In this document: positions 49,024 through 56,804 of the stretch, piece after piece
How positions within the stretch are numbered: the stretch's first letter is position 1
Layout: the number at the start of each line of letters is the position of its first letter
Assembly (NCBI GenBank): GCA_023228945.1
Contig: JALOAI010000024.1
Span: 1-64,000 of the forward strand
DNA from: Pigmentiphaga sp.
GTDB taxonomy: Bacteria; Pseudomonadota; Gammaproteobacteria; Burkholderiales; Burkholderiaceae_B
DNA: 64,000 nucleotides
Direction of reading: 5' to 3'
Position numbers and translations under genes: made by a program
Notes under the pieces: model-generated
What the model saw: the letters and a program-made list of their open reading frames with translations, nothing else
What the model was told of the DNA's origin: nothing
Databases searched by the model: none

Positions 49024-50387
49024 GCTACGCACCGTCCGCACCCGAGTGGGTGCTTCGATACCCCAACTGGATCCTCGGAGTTACCAAGGAGGTCATCTGG
49101 GTGCTCTGGTCGATGGTCGACATCGAGACTCAGAGGAACTTCAAGCCCGGCGACGTCGCGTTCGTGTACATCCCGCAGCGTCCGGGCATGACCCCTGCGG
49201 AAACCCTGCAGGCGCACATTTTCGAGCGGACCGGTTTCAAGTCGATCGAGGCGGTGCGCAAGCACCTCATCAAGGCAAAGAAGCTCGGATTCCTAGACTG
49301 GCGGGGGGCCGGTGTGACGCTCTACGTGAAGCCCTACGCCTCAGAGACAACCGCGCAGGAGAGCACCGAGGACCGTCGAGCAACGCATGATGCGCAGGAT
49401 TCAGTGCGCGAGCAGTACCGAAACGGTACTGACACAGTGCCAAATCGGTACTGCCACAGTACCGAAACGGTACTGCCACAGTGCCAAATCGGTACTGCCA
49501 CAGTGCCAAATCGGTACTGCCACAGTACCGAAACGGTACTGCCACAGTGCCAAATCAGTACTGCCACAGTACCGAAACGGTACTGCATAATTGAATTACC
49601 TAAGAACCCATCTACCCATTTACTTAATTCCGAGGGCGCGCGAAGCTCAGAGTCCGACCCCGAGGCCTGTGCGACCGACGCCAAAAATCCCAACCCCAAG
49701 GGCCCGCCCCAAGGCCCTCGCTCCGCGTCGGCTGCTCAGCGCTCGACCACCCCCAGCTCGACCGACCCCCGACCGACCGACGCCAACCCGCACCTGACCG
49801 CCGAAGCTCTCGCTCGCCACCGCCAGATCACCGCAGCCCAATGCCCACCACCGACGCCACGAGCCACCGCAACGCCCCAGCTCCCGCAGGAGCTCGCCGA
49901 TGCTCTCGCGAGCTGGCCGAGGCGCGACCGCTGGTACATCGAGCTCGAGAATCCGCGGTGGCTCGGCTGGCTGGCCGAGGCGGCGGGCCAGCTGCGGATC
50001 GACGGCGCGACCGTGGTCGCGGTGCTCAACGAGCACGACCGCGAGCGCAGGAAACTCGACGAGGAAGGGCGCTTGCGCGAGGCGGAGAACCGCTGCCAGT
50101 TTCCCCGCCGCAACGCCCTGTGGTGGTCGTGGGGCAACGAGGGCAAGGGGGCGCGAGCGTGGGTCCACGCGACCCTCGAGCGCATCGAGAAGCGGCGTAG
50201 CGTCGTCACGCGGAAGCGCGACCCGGCGACCATCGACCCTTGCTCACCGGAGTGGGCGGAGATGGAGGCCGAGCGTCAGCGCAACAAGAAGCAGCGCCGG
50301 CGCGAGCTCTTGGAGTGGGCCGCACGAGAGCGTCAGCGGGAACAAGCGTCGGAGGCGTCAGGTTCGCCGCCGCGACGTGACCACTGA
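49020..50387 (+). CDS. Replication initiator with internal origin
   Basis: 455 residues. N-terminal 110 residues form a winged helix-turn-helix (VTKEVIWVLWSMVDIETQRN, ERTGFKSIEAVRKHLIKAKK, LGFLDWRGAGVTLYV) like phage O/Rep-type initiators. Residues about 130-190 are encoded by eight 22-bp iterons. After a Pro/Ser-rich linker, the C-terminal 150 residues (RRDRWYIELENPRWLGWLAE) are helical and charged and may load the DnaB helicase encoded next. The ATG overlaps the upstream stop. Confidence 0.75.
   Translation: MSYAPSAPEWVLRYPNWILGVTKEVIWVLWSMVDIETQRNFKPGDVAFVYIPQRPGMTPAETLQAHIFERTGFKSIEAVRKHLIKAKKLGFLDWRGAGVTLYVKPYASETTAQESTEDRRATHDAQDSVREQYRNGTDTVPNRYCHSTETVLPQCQIGTATVPNRYCHSTETVLPQCQISTATVPKRYCIIELPKNPSTHLLNSEGARSSESDPEACATDAKNPNPKGPPQGPRSASAAQRSTTPSSTDPRPTDANPHLTAEALARHRQITAAQCPPPTPRATATPQLPQELADALASWPRRDRWYIELENPRWLGWLAEAAGQLRIDGATVVAVLNEHDRERRKLDEEGRLREAENRCQFPRRNALWWSWGNEGKGARAWVHATLERIEKRRSVVTRKRDPATIDPCSPEWAEMEAERQRNKKQRRRELLEWAARERQREQASEASGSPPRRDH
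49413..49588. repeat. Eight 22-bp iterons, candidate replication origin
   Basis: Eight back-to-back 22-bp units. Units 1, 3, 6 and 8 contain the perfect dyad CAGTACCGAAACGGTACTG; units 2, 4, 5 and 7 contain the variant CAGTGCCAAATCGGTACTG (unit 7 has A for G). 22 is not a multiple of 3, so the repeat is kept at DNA level, not protein level. All lie inside the initiator gene. Confidence 0.85.
49586..49630. other. AT-rich stretch next to the iterons (unwinding element candidate)
   Basis: About 45 bases with roughly two-thirds A+T (CATAATTGAATTACC and ATTTACTTAATTCC) in a GC-rich genome, directly after the last iteron. The usual partner of iterons in an origin. Confidence 0.7.
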
Positions 50388-50407
50388 CGCTACGAGGAGC
50401 GACGCTG

Positions 50408-51916
50408 TTGGCTGATCGACGGCGACCCGCCCCGCCGGCGCCCCCACGCCCGATCGCGGCAGCAGAGGCCGAGGACGCGCTGTGTGGAGCGATCGTGACG
50501 TGGGGGGCCGAGGCGGTCCACGAGGCGAGCGAGGTTGGGCTTCGAGTCGAGCACCTCTACCAGCCTCGTGCGAAGGCGCTGTTCAACGCAGCGCTGATCC
50601 TGGCTGACCGCGGTGACCCGATCGACCCGATCACCCTCGAAGCGCAGCTGCGTCGCACGGGTGAGGCTCAGCTCTTCGGCGGCCCCGATCGGCTGCCGAT
50701 CGAGGGGATCGGAGCACTCGGAGAGTTCCGCGGCGTCGTGCTCTCGCGCTCGGTCAAGGGCTACGCCCGGATCATCGAGCACGCTGCGTCGAGGAGGAAC
50801 GCGAGGCTGGTTCTGAGCAGCGCGCTCCAACAGCTCGACGCCGGCGACATTGACCCGGACGAGTGGCCCAATCTCGTCCAGCGATGGCGCGACGATCTGT
50901 CGACGGTGGTCGGCACGGGTGGGGTCTCGCGGTCTGCCGGATGGTCGATCGATGAGGTGCTCGACATGGTCGAGACGGAGTGGGAGAGCGAGGCGGCCGG
51001 CAACGTCCGCGGGATCTCTACGGGGTTCGCTCTGTGGGATCAGATGCTCGGCCGCGTTGGCCCGCGCGCGCCGTGGGTTGTCTGCCTCGCTGGTCGCCCA
51101 GCGATGGGAAAATCGACGCTCGCTCAGTCGGTGAGCCTCTCCTGCGCCCTGCCACACCTGCGGGGGATCAAGCGTCCGGGTAAACCGATCCCCGAGCCAA
51201 CGCCGGTGCTGTGGGCGTGCTCGGAGATGACGGCCGCCGAGATCGCTCGGTCGTTCGTCTCGAACGTAGGCGCGCTCGAGCGTCGAGCAGTCGAGTCGCC
51301 CGACGCCGAGTGGATGCGGGTCAGCGCTCCGGCTCGCAAGCGAGCTGTGTCGTCGCTGCGGGGCTCGCCGATCACGTTCGTCCCGGACGAGCAGGCCGGC
51401 ATCCTCGAGGAGATTCAGGCCGTCGCTCGGGCTTGGCGAGCCGAACACCCGCGCGAGGTCCTGCCCGACGGTTCTCTCGGTCGGCGCAAGCCAGCGCTGA
51501 TCGTGATCGACTACCTGCAGCGCCTGACCTCGAGGAACTACCGAGGGCACAGCCGCGAGGAGGAGGTCAACTATCTGGCGAAGGCTCTCAAGACGATGGC
51601 GCGCGACCTCGACGTCGTCGTGCTGATGCTGTGCCAGCTCAACCGCAAGCTCGAGGATCGGCCCGACAAGCGCCCCAAGCTCTCGGACCTGCGCGAGTCC
51701 GGTGCGATCGAGCAGGAATCGGACGTGGTCTCGTTTGTTTATCGCGACCACTACTACCACCCTGAACAATCGCCGGAGGATGGGGCCGAGATCATCACGG
51801 CCAAAAACCGCAAGGGACCGCTCGGCACCGTGCACGTGGAATTTGAAGGTCGATACTCGAGGTTCTTGGATCTGCACGCACCCGGAGAACCGGTCGATGA
51901 TGACGACAGCTGGTAA
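50408..51916 (+). CDS. dnaB: Replicative DNA helicase, DnaB family
   Basis: 502 residues from a TTG (GAGGAG upstream). N-terminal DnaB domain (AEDALCGAIVTWGAEAV), then the RecA-like core: GRPAMGKSTLAQS (Walker A), CSEMTAAE (H1a), ALIVIDYLQRLTSRN (Walker B), LMLCQLNRKLEDR (H3), SDLRESGAIEQESDVVSFVY (H4). Unwinds the fork after loading by the initiator encoded just upstream. Confidence 0.92.
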   Translation: MADRRRPAPPAPPRPIAAAEAEDALCGAIVTWGAEAVHEASEVGLRVEHLYQPRAKALFNAALILADRGDPIDPITLEAQLRRTGEAQLFGGPDRLPIEGIGALGEFRGVVLSRSVKGYARIIEHAASRRNARLVLSSALQQLDAGDIDPDEWPNLVQRWRDDLSTVVGTGGVSRSAGWSIDEVLDMVETEWESEAAGNVRGISTGFALWDQMLGRVGPRAPWVVCLAGRPAMGKSTLAQSVSLSCALPHLRGIKRPGKPIPEPTPVLWACSEMTAAEIARSFVSNVGALERRAVESPDAEWMRVSAPARKRAVSSLRGSPITFVPDEQAGILEEIQAVARAWRAEHPREVLPDGSLGRRKPALIVIDYLQRLTSRNYRGHSREEEVNYLAKALKTMARDLDVVVLMLCQLNRKLEDRPDKRPKLSDLRESGAIEQESDVVSFVYRDHYYHPEQSPEDGAEIITAKNRKGPLGTVHVEFEGRYSRFLDLHAPGEPVDDDDSW

Positions 51917-51919
51917 CGA

Positions 51920-51935
51920 GCAACGTTGAGGTTGC
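51920..51935. promoter_or_regulatory. Dyad operator-like site GCAAC-N6-GTTGC (perfect)
   Basis: GCAAC GTTGAG GTTGC starts four bases after the DnaB stop and ends 18 bases before the next ATG. Confidence 0.7.
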
Positions 51936-51953
51936 AGAATAGGATGGAGACCG

Positions 51954-52220
51954 ATGAACGATGATGACGCTGATCAGTGGGACGACGAGCTCGCCCCTTG
52001 CGGCAACTGCTACGAGTGGGAGTACGCACCCGAGACGCTCAACGGAGTCGTCTACTGCATGAGCTGCGGTGCCGATGCGAACGATGCCCCGCCGGTCTAC
52101 GGCGGTGCAGGTGTTGACCTGGCCAACGGCCCGAGCTGGACGGCCGTGGTGAGCTACCAGTTCGACGACGCCGGCAGGCCGGTGGTCGAATTCATCGAGC
52201 GTGTTGAGGCGGTGAGCTAA
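51954..52220 (+). CDS. Small zinc-ribbon acidic protein
   Basis: 88 residues, GGATGGAGA upstream. CGNC and CMSC pairs 18 residues apart form a zinc ribbon near the N-terminus; beta-rich tail. Function unknown. Confidence 0.65.
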   Translation: MNDDDADQWDDELAPCGNCYEWEYAPETLNGVVYCMSCGADANDAPPVYGGAGVDLANGPSWTAVVSYQFDDAGRPVVEFIERVEAVS

Positions 52221-52222
52221 CG

Positions 52223-53149
52223 ATGGCCGCGACGCTGACCAGCGAGCGGGCGGTGCTCGACGCACTCGCGGTGAAGTTCTCCGCGCCGGCGCACGTGCTA
52301 CTGCCGGGCGTTCCCGATGGCACGGGCCAGTTCAAGCGGCGCACGATCGACGCGATCATTGCGTCGGTGTGGCCGAGCCGCGGTCTCTGGATCGCCGGCG
52401 TCGAGATCAAGGTGTCGAGGTCTGACCTTCTCCGCGAGCTCGCCAACCCGAAGAAACAGGAGTCGATCTACAAGCACTGCGACTACTTCTGGCTGGCGGT
52501 CGGCGACGAGTCGATCGTGCGCGACGGCGAGGTGCCGGAGACGTGGGGGCTGCTCGTCCCAGGTCGAGGCGGGCGCTCGATGAAGGTCGCCAAGGATGCG
52601 CCGAAGCTCGAGCCCGAGCCGATCGGTCGCAAGTTCCTGACGTCGGTCTTGCGGCGAGCGAGCGACCACGTTGCCTCGCAAAACGCCACGCTAGCGGCCG
52701 AGATTCGCAAGAAGGTCGAGGCGTCGGTGGCCGACGAGCTCAAGCGCCTGCGCGCGCGGGAGCTCGAGTTCATCCGAGCGAAGCACTTCTTGGACCAAGC
52801 CGCACTAATCGACCGCTTCCTGCAGCGCGCGAACATACGGCTCGCCGGCTGGAACAAGGACGCGATCGACCAAGCCGCGGACATCGTGCGGGTCATCGGA
52901 TCGCAAGGGCACGCGAAGCTGTTCGCGCGAGCTCGTCGAGAAGCTGAGGCTGCGATGCGCGTGGCCGAGACCATGGCCGAGGACGCCGAGCGCCTCCTCG
53001 ACGCGATCAAGCAATTCGAGGTGGAGCATGCAAGCGAAGGAGACGACGATCTACAACCCGGGCGACCTGCTGTTGATTCGGACACGGTCGGCGACTCGCC
53101 GCTACTCGGTGGTGAGCAGCAGCCGAAACCGGACCACGCTCAAGGGTGA
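52223..53149 (+). CDS. MmcB-like PD-(D/E)XK nuclease with helical tail
   Basis: 308 residues. RRTIDAIIASVWPSRGLWIA then GVEIKVSRSDLLRELANPKK and CDYFWLAV give the D...E-x-K core of MmcB-like DNA repair nucleases. From about residue 130 a long charged helix (AAEIRKKVEASVADELKRLR) follows. The last 122 bases overlap the next gene in another frame, a long overlap for this genome. Confidence 0.7.
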   Translation: MAATLTSERAVLDALAVKFSAPAHVLLPGVPDGTGQFKRRTIDAIIASVWPSRGLWIAGVEIKVSRSDLLRELANPKKQESIYKHCDYFWLAVGDESIVRDGEVPETWGLLVPGRGGRSMKVAKDAPKLEPEPIGRKFLTSVLRRASDHVASQNATLAAEIRKKVEASVADELKRLRARELEFIRAKHFLDQAALIDRFLQRANIRLAGWNKDAIDQAADIVRVIGSQGHAKLFARARREAEAAMRVAETMAEDAERLLDAIKQFEVEHASEGDDDLQPGRPAVDSDTVGDSPLLGGEQQPKPDHAQG

Positions 53150-53690
53150 GCGAGGAGCGGAGAGGGTCTTGGTGTTCGACCGGATCAGCGGCTCGGCATC
53201 GCTGTGGTCGCACGGCGACAAGTCTCGATCGCAGCCGGTGCTCGATGTCACCGTGGTCGAACTCGAGCCGCCCGAGGAAGCGCAGCGCCGTGAGTCGCTG
53301 ATCAACATGCTCGCCGGCCTTCGTCCGCTGACGACGTCCGACCACGAGCGAACGCAGGATCACCTGCGCCGGCATCGTGAGGCCGGCGGCAAGGTGGCTA
53401 GGGCTGTCGGCGCGACCCTGAGCTTCGAGGCCGAGGTGCGGCGCGAGGCTGATGCGCTGGTCGACCTGCTCGTGCGCAAGAACGAGGCCTACGGTGACTC
53501 AGCGCTGCGGCCGGTCAGGATCTTCTCACGCGCAAGCGTGCTCGATGGGCTGGCGATCCGCATCGACGACAAGCTCAGCCGGATCGCTCGCGGGCACGCT
53601 GCGGGCGAGGACGTCGAAGAGGACCTGCTTGGCTACCTCCTGCTGCGCCGCGTCGCCAAGGCCCGCGAGCGGCGAACGGAGGCCTCGTGA
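53028..53690 (+). CDS. Nucleotide-modification-associated domain protein
   Basis: 220 residues. The C-terminal 80 residues (LLVRKNEAYGDSALRPVRIF, RIDDKLSRIARG, EDLLGYLLLRRVAKA) match the DUF1599/Nmad1 family, predicted to act with modified nucleotides in phages. The N-terminal part is beta-rich. The start lies inside the MmcB-like gene. Confidence 0.6.
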   Translation: MQAKETTIYNPGDLLLIRTRSATRRYSVVSSSRNRTTLKGERGAERVLVFDRISGSASLWSHGDKSRSQPVLDVTVVELEPPEEAQRRESLINMLAGLRPLTTSDHERTQDHLRRHREAGGKVARAVGATLSFEAEVRREADALVDLLVRKNEAYGDSALRPVRIFSRASVLDGLAIRIDDKLSRIARGHAAGEDVEEDLLGYLLLRRVAKARERRTEAS

Positions 53691-54154
53691 GGGGATTCGG
53701 CTCGCCCGCCGAGGTCGCCCTGCGGAAGCGGGCCTACGTGCTCGCCGAGCTCGAGGTCAGGCTGGCGATCGTCGAGGAGCTGCACCCCGACTACTGGCCG
53801 CGCTGGGTCTCGGTGCTCGCCGAGTGCATCGAGGCCGGCTCGCCCGAGTACGACGCCGATGGGCCTCCGTACAAGCTGCCCGCACGGATCGAGAACGGCT
53901 GGACGCGCGCAGTTGTTGACACCGCCAAGGGGAGCCACGGCGCGGTGCTGCGGTCGGCGATCCTCGAGGCGCTCGAGCAGGCGCACCACGACGACTTCGA
54001 AGAGTTCTTCGCGGAAGCCTGCTCGCGTTGCCGCTGCGCCCTGTCCTACCCGTGCGCCGGCGTGCTCGGGGCTGGGTTCTGCGACGAGCTCGGCGGCGGC
54101 GACGATGATTGGGATGCGGAATACGACGAGGACGAGGACTTCGAGCAGGCATGA
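53687..54154 (+). CDS. Acidic-tailed protein of unknown function
   Basis: 155 residues from a GTG overlapping the upstream stop. Middle has CSRCRCALSYPC, then a Gly/Asp/Glu-only tail. No family recognised. Coupled to the next gene (ATGA). Confidence 0.6.
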   Translation: MRGFGSPAEVALRKRAYVLAELEVRLAIVEELHPDYWPRWVSVLAECIEAGSPEYDADGPPYKLPARIENGWTRAVVDTAKGSHGAVLRSAILEALEQAHHDDFEEFFAEACSRCRCALSYPCAGVLGAGFCDELGGGDDDWDAEYDEDEDFEQA

Positions 54155-54510
54155 GCGAGAGCAAGATCGAATGGACCGGATCGACTCTGAACGCGATCCC
54201 GCCGGGGCTGCGTGATGCCCCGCAGATCGACGTGCTTGCGTGGGCCGACTGCTACCTACGCCACGGCCCTCTGGCGGGCGGACGGATATCAGGGTGGATG
54301 GCCGTCGACGCCCGCACCGGTGAGGTGATCGCCGACGACGTGTGGCTCTGGGATCGCCTCAGCAAGACGTGGGCGTGGCTGCGCGCGGCGGAGGGGCGAT
54401 TTGCAGAGTTCGAGGAGCTCGAGCGGCTGCGTCGGGCAGATCCTGGCGACCGGTCGCGGCTACCTGCTGACCGAGCGCGAGACCAAGTTGTGAGGGTGCG
54501 AGATGTCTAG
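54151..54510 (+). CDS. Small protein with DUF5131-like first residues
   Basis: 119 residues starting MSESKIEWTGSTLNAIPPGL, which echoes the MSSIEWTDETWNPVVGC of the next gene, then differs completely. It may derive from a partial copy of its neighbour. Eight-base overlap with that gene. Confidence 0.55.
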   Translation: MSESKIEWTGSTLNAIPPGLRDAPQIDVLAWADCYLRHGPLAGGRISGWMAVDARTGEVIADDVWLWDRLSKTWAWLRAAEGRFAEFEELERLRRADPGDRSRLPADRARDQVVRVRDV

Positions 54511-55435
54511 CATCGAGTGGACCGACGAGACTTGGAATCCCGTTGTCGGGTGCTCGCGAGTCTCTCCGGGGTGCGAGCACTGCTACGCGGAGGGCGTCGC
54601 CCACCGCGGGCTGAGCAAGCGCCACAAGGGGCTCACGGTGCTGCGCTCGGGCGGCAAGGGCCCGCGCTGGACCGGCGAGGTTCGGACCGTGCCCGAGGCG
54701 CTCGACAAGCCGCTGCGCCGACGCAAGCCGACCACCTATTTCGTGAACAGCATGTCGGACCTGTTTCACCCGAAGGTGCCGCGCGAGTTCGTCGCGGCGT
54801 GCTTTGGGGTGATGGCCGGCGCGCCGCAACACACCTTCCAGGTCCTGACGAAGCGACCAGAGGAGGCCAGGGAGTGGTTTGCATGGATCAAGGGGCAGCG
54901 AGAGGACGATGTGGGGCGCGCGGGCGCGTGGGCGTGGGACCGATCGGGAGCGTCGCTGCACTGCCGCGTCGAGGCCACCAGGCAGGCCGGCTGGTCAATC
55001 GCCAACGGTCTTCGGATTCAGTTGAGCTGGCCGCTGCCCAACGTCTGGATCGGCGTGAGCGTCGAGGATCAGCGCCGCGCCGACGATCGGATTCCGGTGC
55101 TGCTCGAGCTGCCCGCGGCGGTCCGTTTTCTCTCGGTCGAGCCGCTGCTCGAGAGCGTCAACCTCACGCCGTGGCTGCCATCGCTCGACTGGGTGATCGT
55201 CGGCGGCGAGTCGGGCCCTGGCGCGCGGCCGTGCTCGGTCGCGTGGCTGCGCGAGGTGGTCGACCAATGCCACGCGGCTGACGTGCCGGTGTTCGTGAAG
55301 CAGCTCGGCGCGAAGCCGATCTCTCGCTCCGAGGCTGACTTTCTTGCGACCGCTGGGCTCGACGCCAAGGGCGGCAACTGGGAGGCGTGGCCGGAGGATC
55401 TACGGGTCCGCGAGATGCCGGAGCCGGAGCCATGA
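54503..55435 (+). CDS. DUF5131 (phage Gp37/Gp68) family protein
   Basis: 310 residues. IEWTDETWNPVVGCSRVSPG-CEHCYAE is the family signature, with three Cys (C-x6-C-x2-C) reminiscent of radical-SAM iron-sulphur sites. VNSMSDLFHPKVPREFVAAC, TFQVLTKRPE and NVWIGVSVEDQRRADDRIPV follow as in other members. Function in phages is not established. Stop overlaps the next start. Confidence 0.85.
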   Translation: MSSIEWTDETWNPVVGCSRVSPGCEHCYAEGVAHRGLSKRHKGLTVLRSGGKGPRWTGEVRTVPEALDKPLRRRKPTTYFVNSMSDLFHPKVPREFVAACFGVMAGAPQHTFQVLTKRPEEAREWFAWIKGQREDDVGRAGAWAWDRSGASLHCRVEATRQAGWSIANGLRIQLSWPLPNVWIGVSVEDQRRADDRIPVLLELPAAVRFLSVEPLLESVNLTPWLPSLDWVIVGGESGPGARPCSVAWLREVVDQCHAADVPVFVKQLGAKPISRSEADFLATAGLDAKGGNWEAWPEDLRVREMPEPEP

Positions 55436-55608
55436 TGGAGTCCTTCGCCGACGAGTTGATCACGAGGCGGGAAGCCCTGGCTCTGTTCGTCGACGAGAGC
55501 GCGGCCACGCCCGGACCGGTCGGGGTTTCGTCGAGCGCCTGCACGTCGACTCCGAGCGCAAGCCTTGGAATGAGTTGCTGCGTGTCACGGTCGGTCCGAC
55601 GTGCGTGA
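55432..55608 (+). pseudogene. N-terminal fragment split from the methylase-like gene
   Basis: MMESFADELITRREALALFV looks like real protein, but after about residue 28 the frame turns to Ser/Cys-rich shadow and stops at 55608. The next frame holds the continuation (FVERLHVDSERKPWNELLRV, then TVGPTCVIDNNEQLLAMDP), and a second jump near 55640 leads into the frame of 55601. Two single-base losses would explain it. Confidence 0.5.
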
Positions 55609-56500
55609 TCGACAACAACGAGCAGCTGCTCGCCATGGACCCGAAGCCGACGCGATCGCCCGCGAGCTGCGAGCGATCCAGGCCAGGGGCGGCCACAACC
55701 TGGCCCGGATCTGGGATGACTGGATCAGCGCGATGGCGCTGGCGATCAGTAACAGCGTCGACCGACGGCCCGAGGTTCGCCAACGGCGAGAAGCCGAGTA
55801 CATGGAGATCGTCGAGCGCCATGGCTCCGAGGTGATGGAGGCGTTTCGCCGCATGCTCGGGATGGTCGTGGCCGGGCTCGAGGGCGAGCCGATCGATCTG
55901 CTTGGTGGCATCTACATGGGCCTCGAACTGGGCAGCAATCACGCCGGGCAGTTCTTCACGCCGAGTGGCCTCTGCGAGGCCATGGCTCGGCTGCTCATGG
56001 ACCCGGACCACATCCGCGAGACCATCGAGCGCGAGGGGTGGATCACGATCCATGAGCCGGCGATCGGCGGCGGGGCGACCGTGATCCCCACGGTCAGGAT
56101 ACTGATCGAACACGGCTACAACCCGAGTCGGCATCTGCACGTGGTCGGCATCGACGTCGACTGGACGGTGCTGCGCATGGCCTACGTCCAGCTCTCGCTG
56201 CTCGGCGTGCCTGCGGTGCTGTACGTGGGCGACACGCTGCGCGCCGAGTTGCGCGATGACTGGTACTCGCCGGTGCACGTGCTGCTCGGATGGGGTCCGC
56301 GGCTGCGCGCGCGGCAGGGGGACGAAGACGCCCAGGCCATGGCCGCGCTGATCGAGGCGACCGAGACTGCCCGCGATCTGGTCGACCAAGTCACCGGCCC
56401 GCCATCAGAGCCTCAGCCGGAACCGGAGCTCGAACCGGAGCTGGAGCCCCAGCCGCCATCGCCATCGCCTGTGCAGGGCCAGCTGTTCGAGGGCCTGTGA
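55601..56500 (+). CDS. N6-DNA-methylase-like protein lacking the NPPF motif
   Basis: 299 residues as drawn from a GTG; the first 15 or so are probably out of frame. GQFFTPSGLCEAMARLLM and IHEPAIGGGATVIPTVRI match the SAM-binding part of HsdM-type methylases. The place of the catalytic NPPF/Y is taken by SPVHVLLGWGPRLRAR, as in phage and plasmid relatives that may be inactive or non-catalytic. Pro/Glu-rich repeat tail (EPQPEPELEPELEPQPP). Confidence 0.6.
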   Translation: MRDRQQRAAARHGPEADAIARELRAIQARGGHNLARIWDDWISAMALAISNSVDRRPEVRQRREAEYMEIVERHGSEVMEAFRRMLGMVVAGLEGEPIDLLGGIYMGLELGSNHAGQFFTPSGLCEAMARLLMDPDHIRETIEREGWITIHEPAIGGGATVIPTVRILIEHGYNPSRHLHVVGIDVDWTVLRMAYVQLSLLGVPAVLYVGDTLRAELRDDWYSPVHVLLGWGPRLRARQGDEDAQAMAALIEATETARDLVDQVTGPPSEPQPEPELEPELEPQPPSPSPVQGQLFEGL

Positions 56501-56534
56501 ACAACGACTTTCGAGGGCGCAACTTGTTGAGCGT

Positions 56535-56550
56535 GCACCTTTCCAGTTGC
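56535..56550. promoter_or_regulatory. Dyad operator-like site, one mismatch
   Basis: GCACC TTTCCA GTTGC. TATCGTAGTAAC 11-16 bases downstream may be a -10. The only things downstream on this strand are hairpins and a dead gene. Confidence 0.5.
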
Positions 56551-56602
56551 GCGGCTGCTCGTATCGTAGTAACAACTCTCCGTTCTTTCGACAGGAACGC
56601 CC

Positions 56603-56639
56603 GGCGGGGGTGACATACTTCGGGGTTGTCACCCCCGCC
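56603..56639 (+). terminator. Strong hairpin, terminator-like
   Basis: A 13-bp perfect stem (GGCGGGGGTGACA / TGTCACCCCCGCC) with an 11-base loop, then ACTTTC. About 50 bases downstream of the dyad at 56535. Confidence 0.6.
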
Positions 56640-56758
56640 ACTTTCGATCGCGGCCGGACGATGCAGCGTCGTCCACAGGGCCGCACGCTCGGTCTGGGCT
56701 TGCTCCCCCGGCCCTTGGGGGCCTCCTCCGCAAGGTCGCTTCGCTCCCAGCCCTCGCA

Positions 56759-56800
56759 TGCCAAGGGGTTGTCGGTTCGCCGGCAGCCCCCTTGGCATTT
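56759..56800 (+). terminator. Hairpin with UUCG-capped inner stem, then TTT
   Basis: TGCCAAGGGG / CCCCTTGGCA enclosing TGTCGG-TTCG-CCGGCA, followed by TTT. Very stable. The 56640-56758 stretch before it holds no gene I can support. Confidence 0.65.
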
Positions 56801-56804
56801 GTGG

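Noticed and set aside
49413..49588. Repeats that could be taken for a CRISPR array
   Set aside because: Units are directly adjacent with no spacers, palindromic across each unit, and sit in an initiator gene; iterons explain them.
56759..56800. tRNA-like T-arm (GGTTCG)
   Set aside because: No anticodon or D arm; it is the UUCG cap of a terminator-like hairpin. No tRNA gene was seen anywhere in the window.
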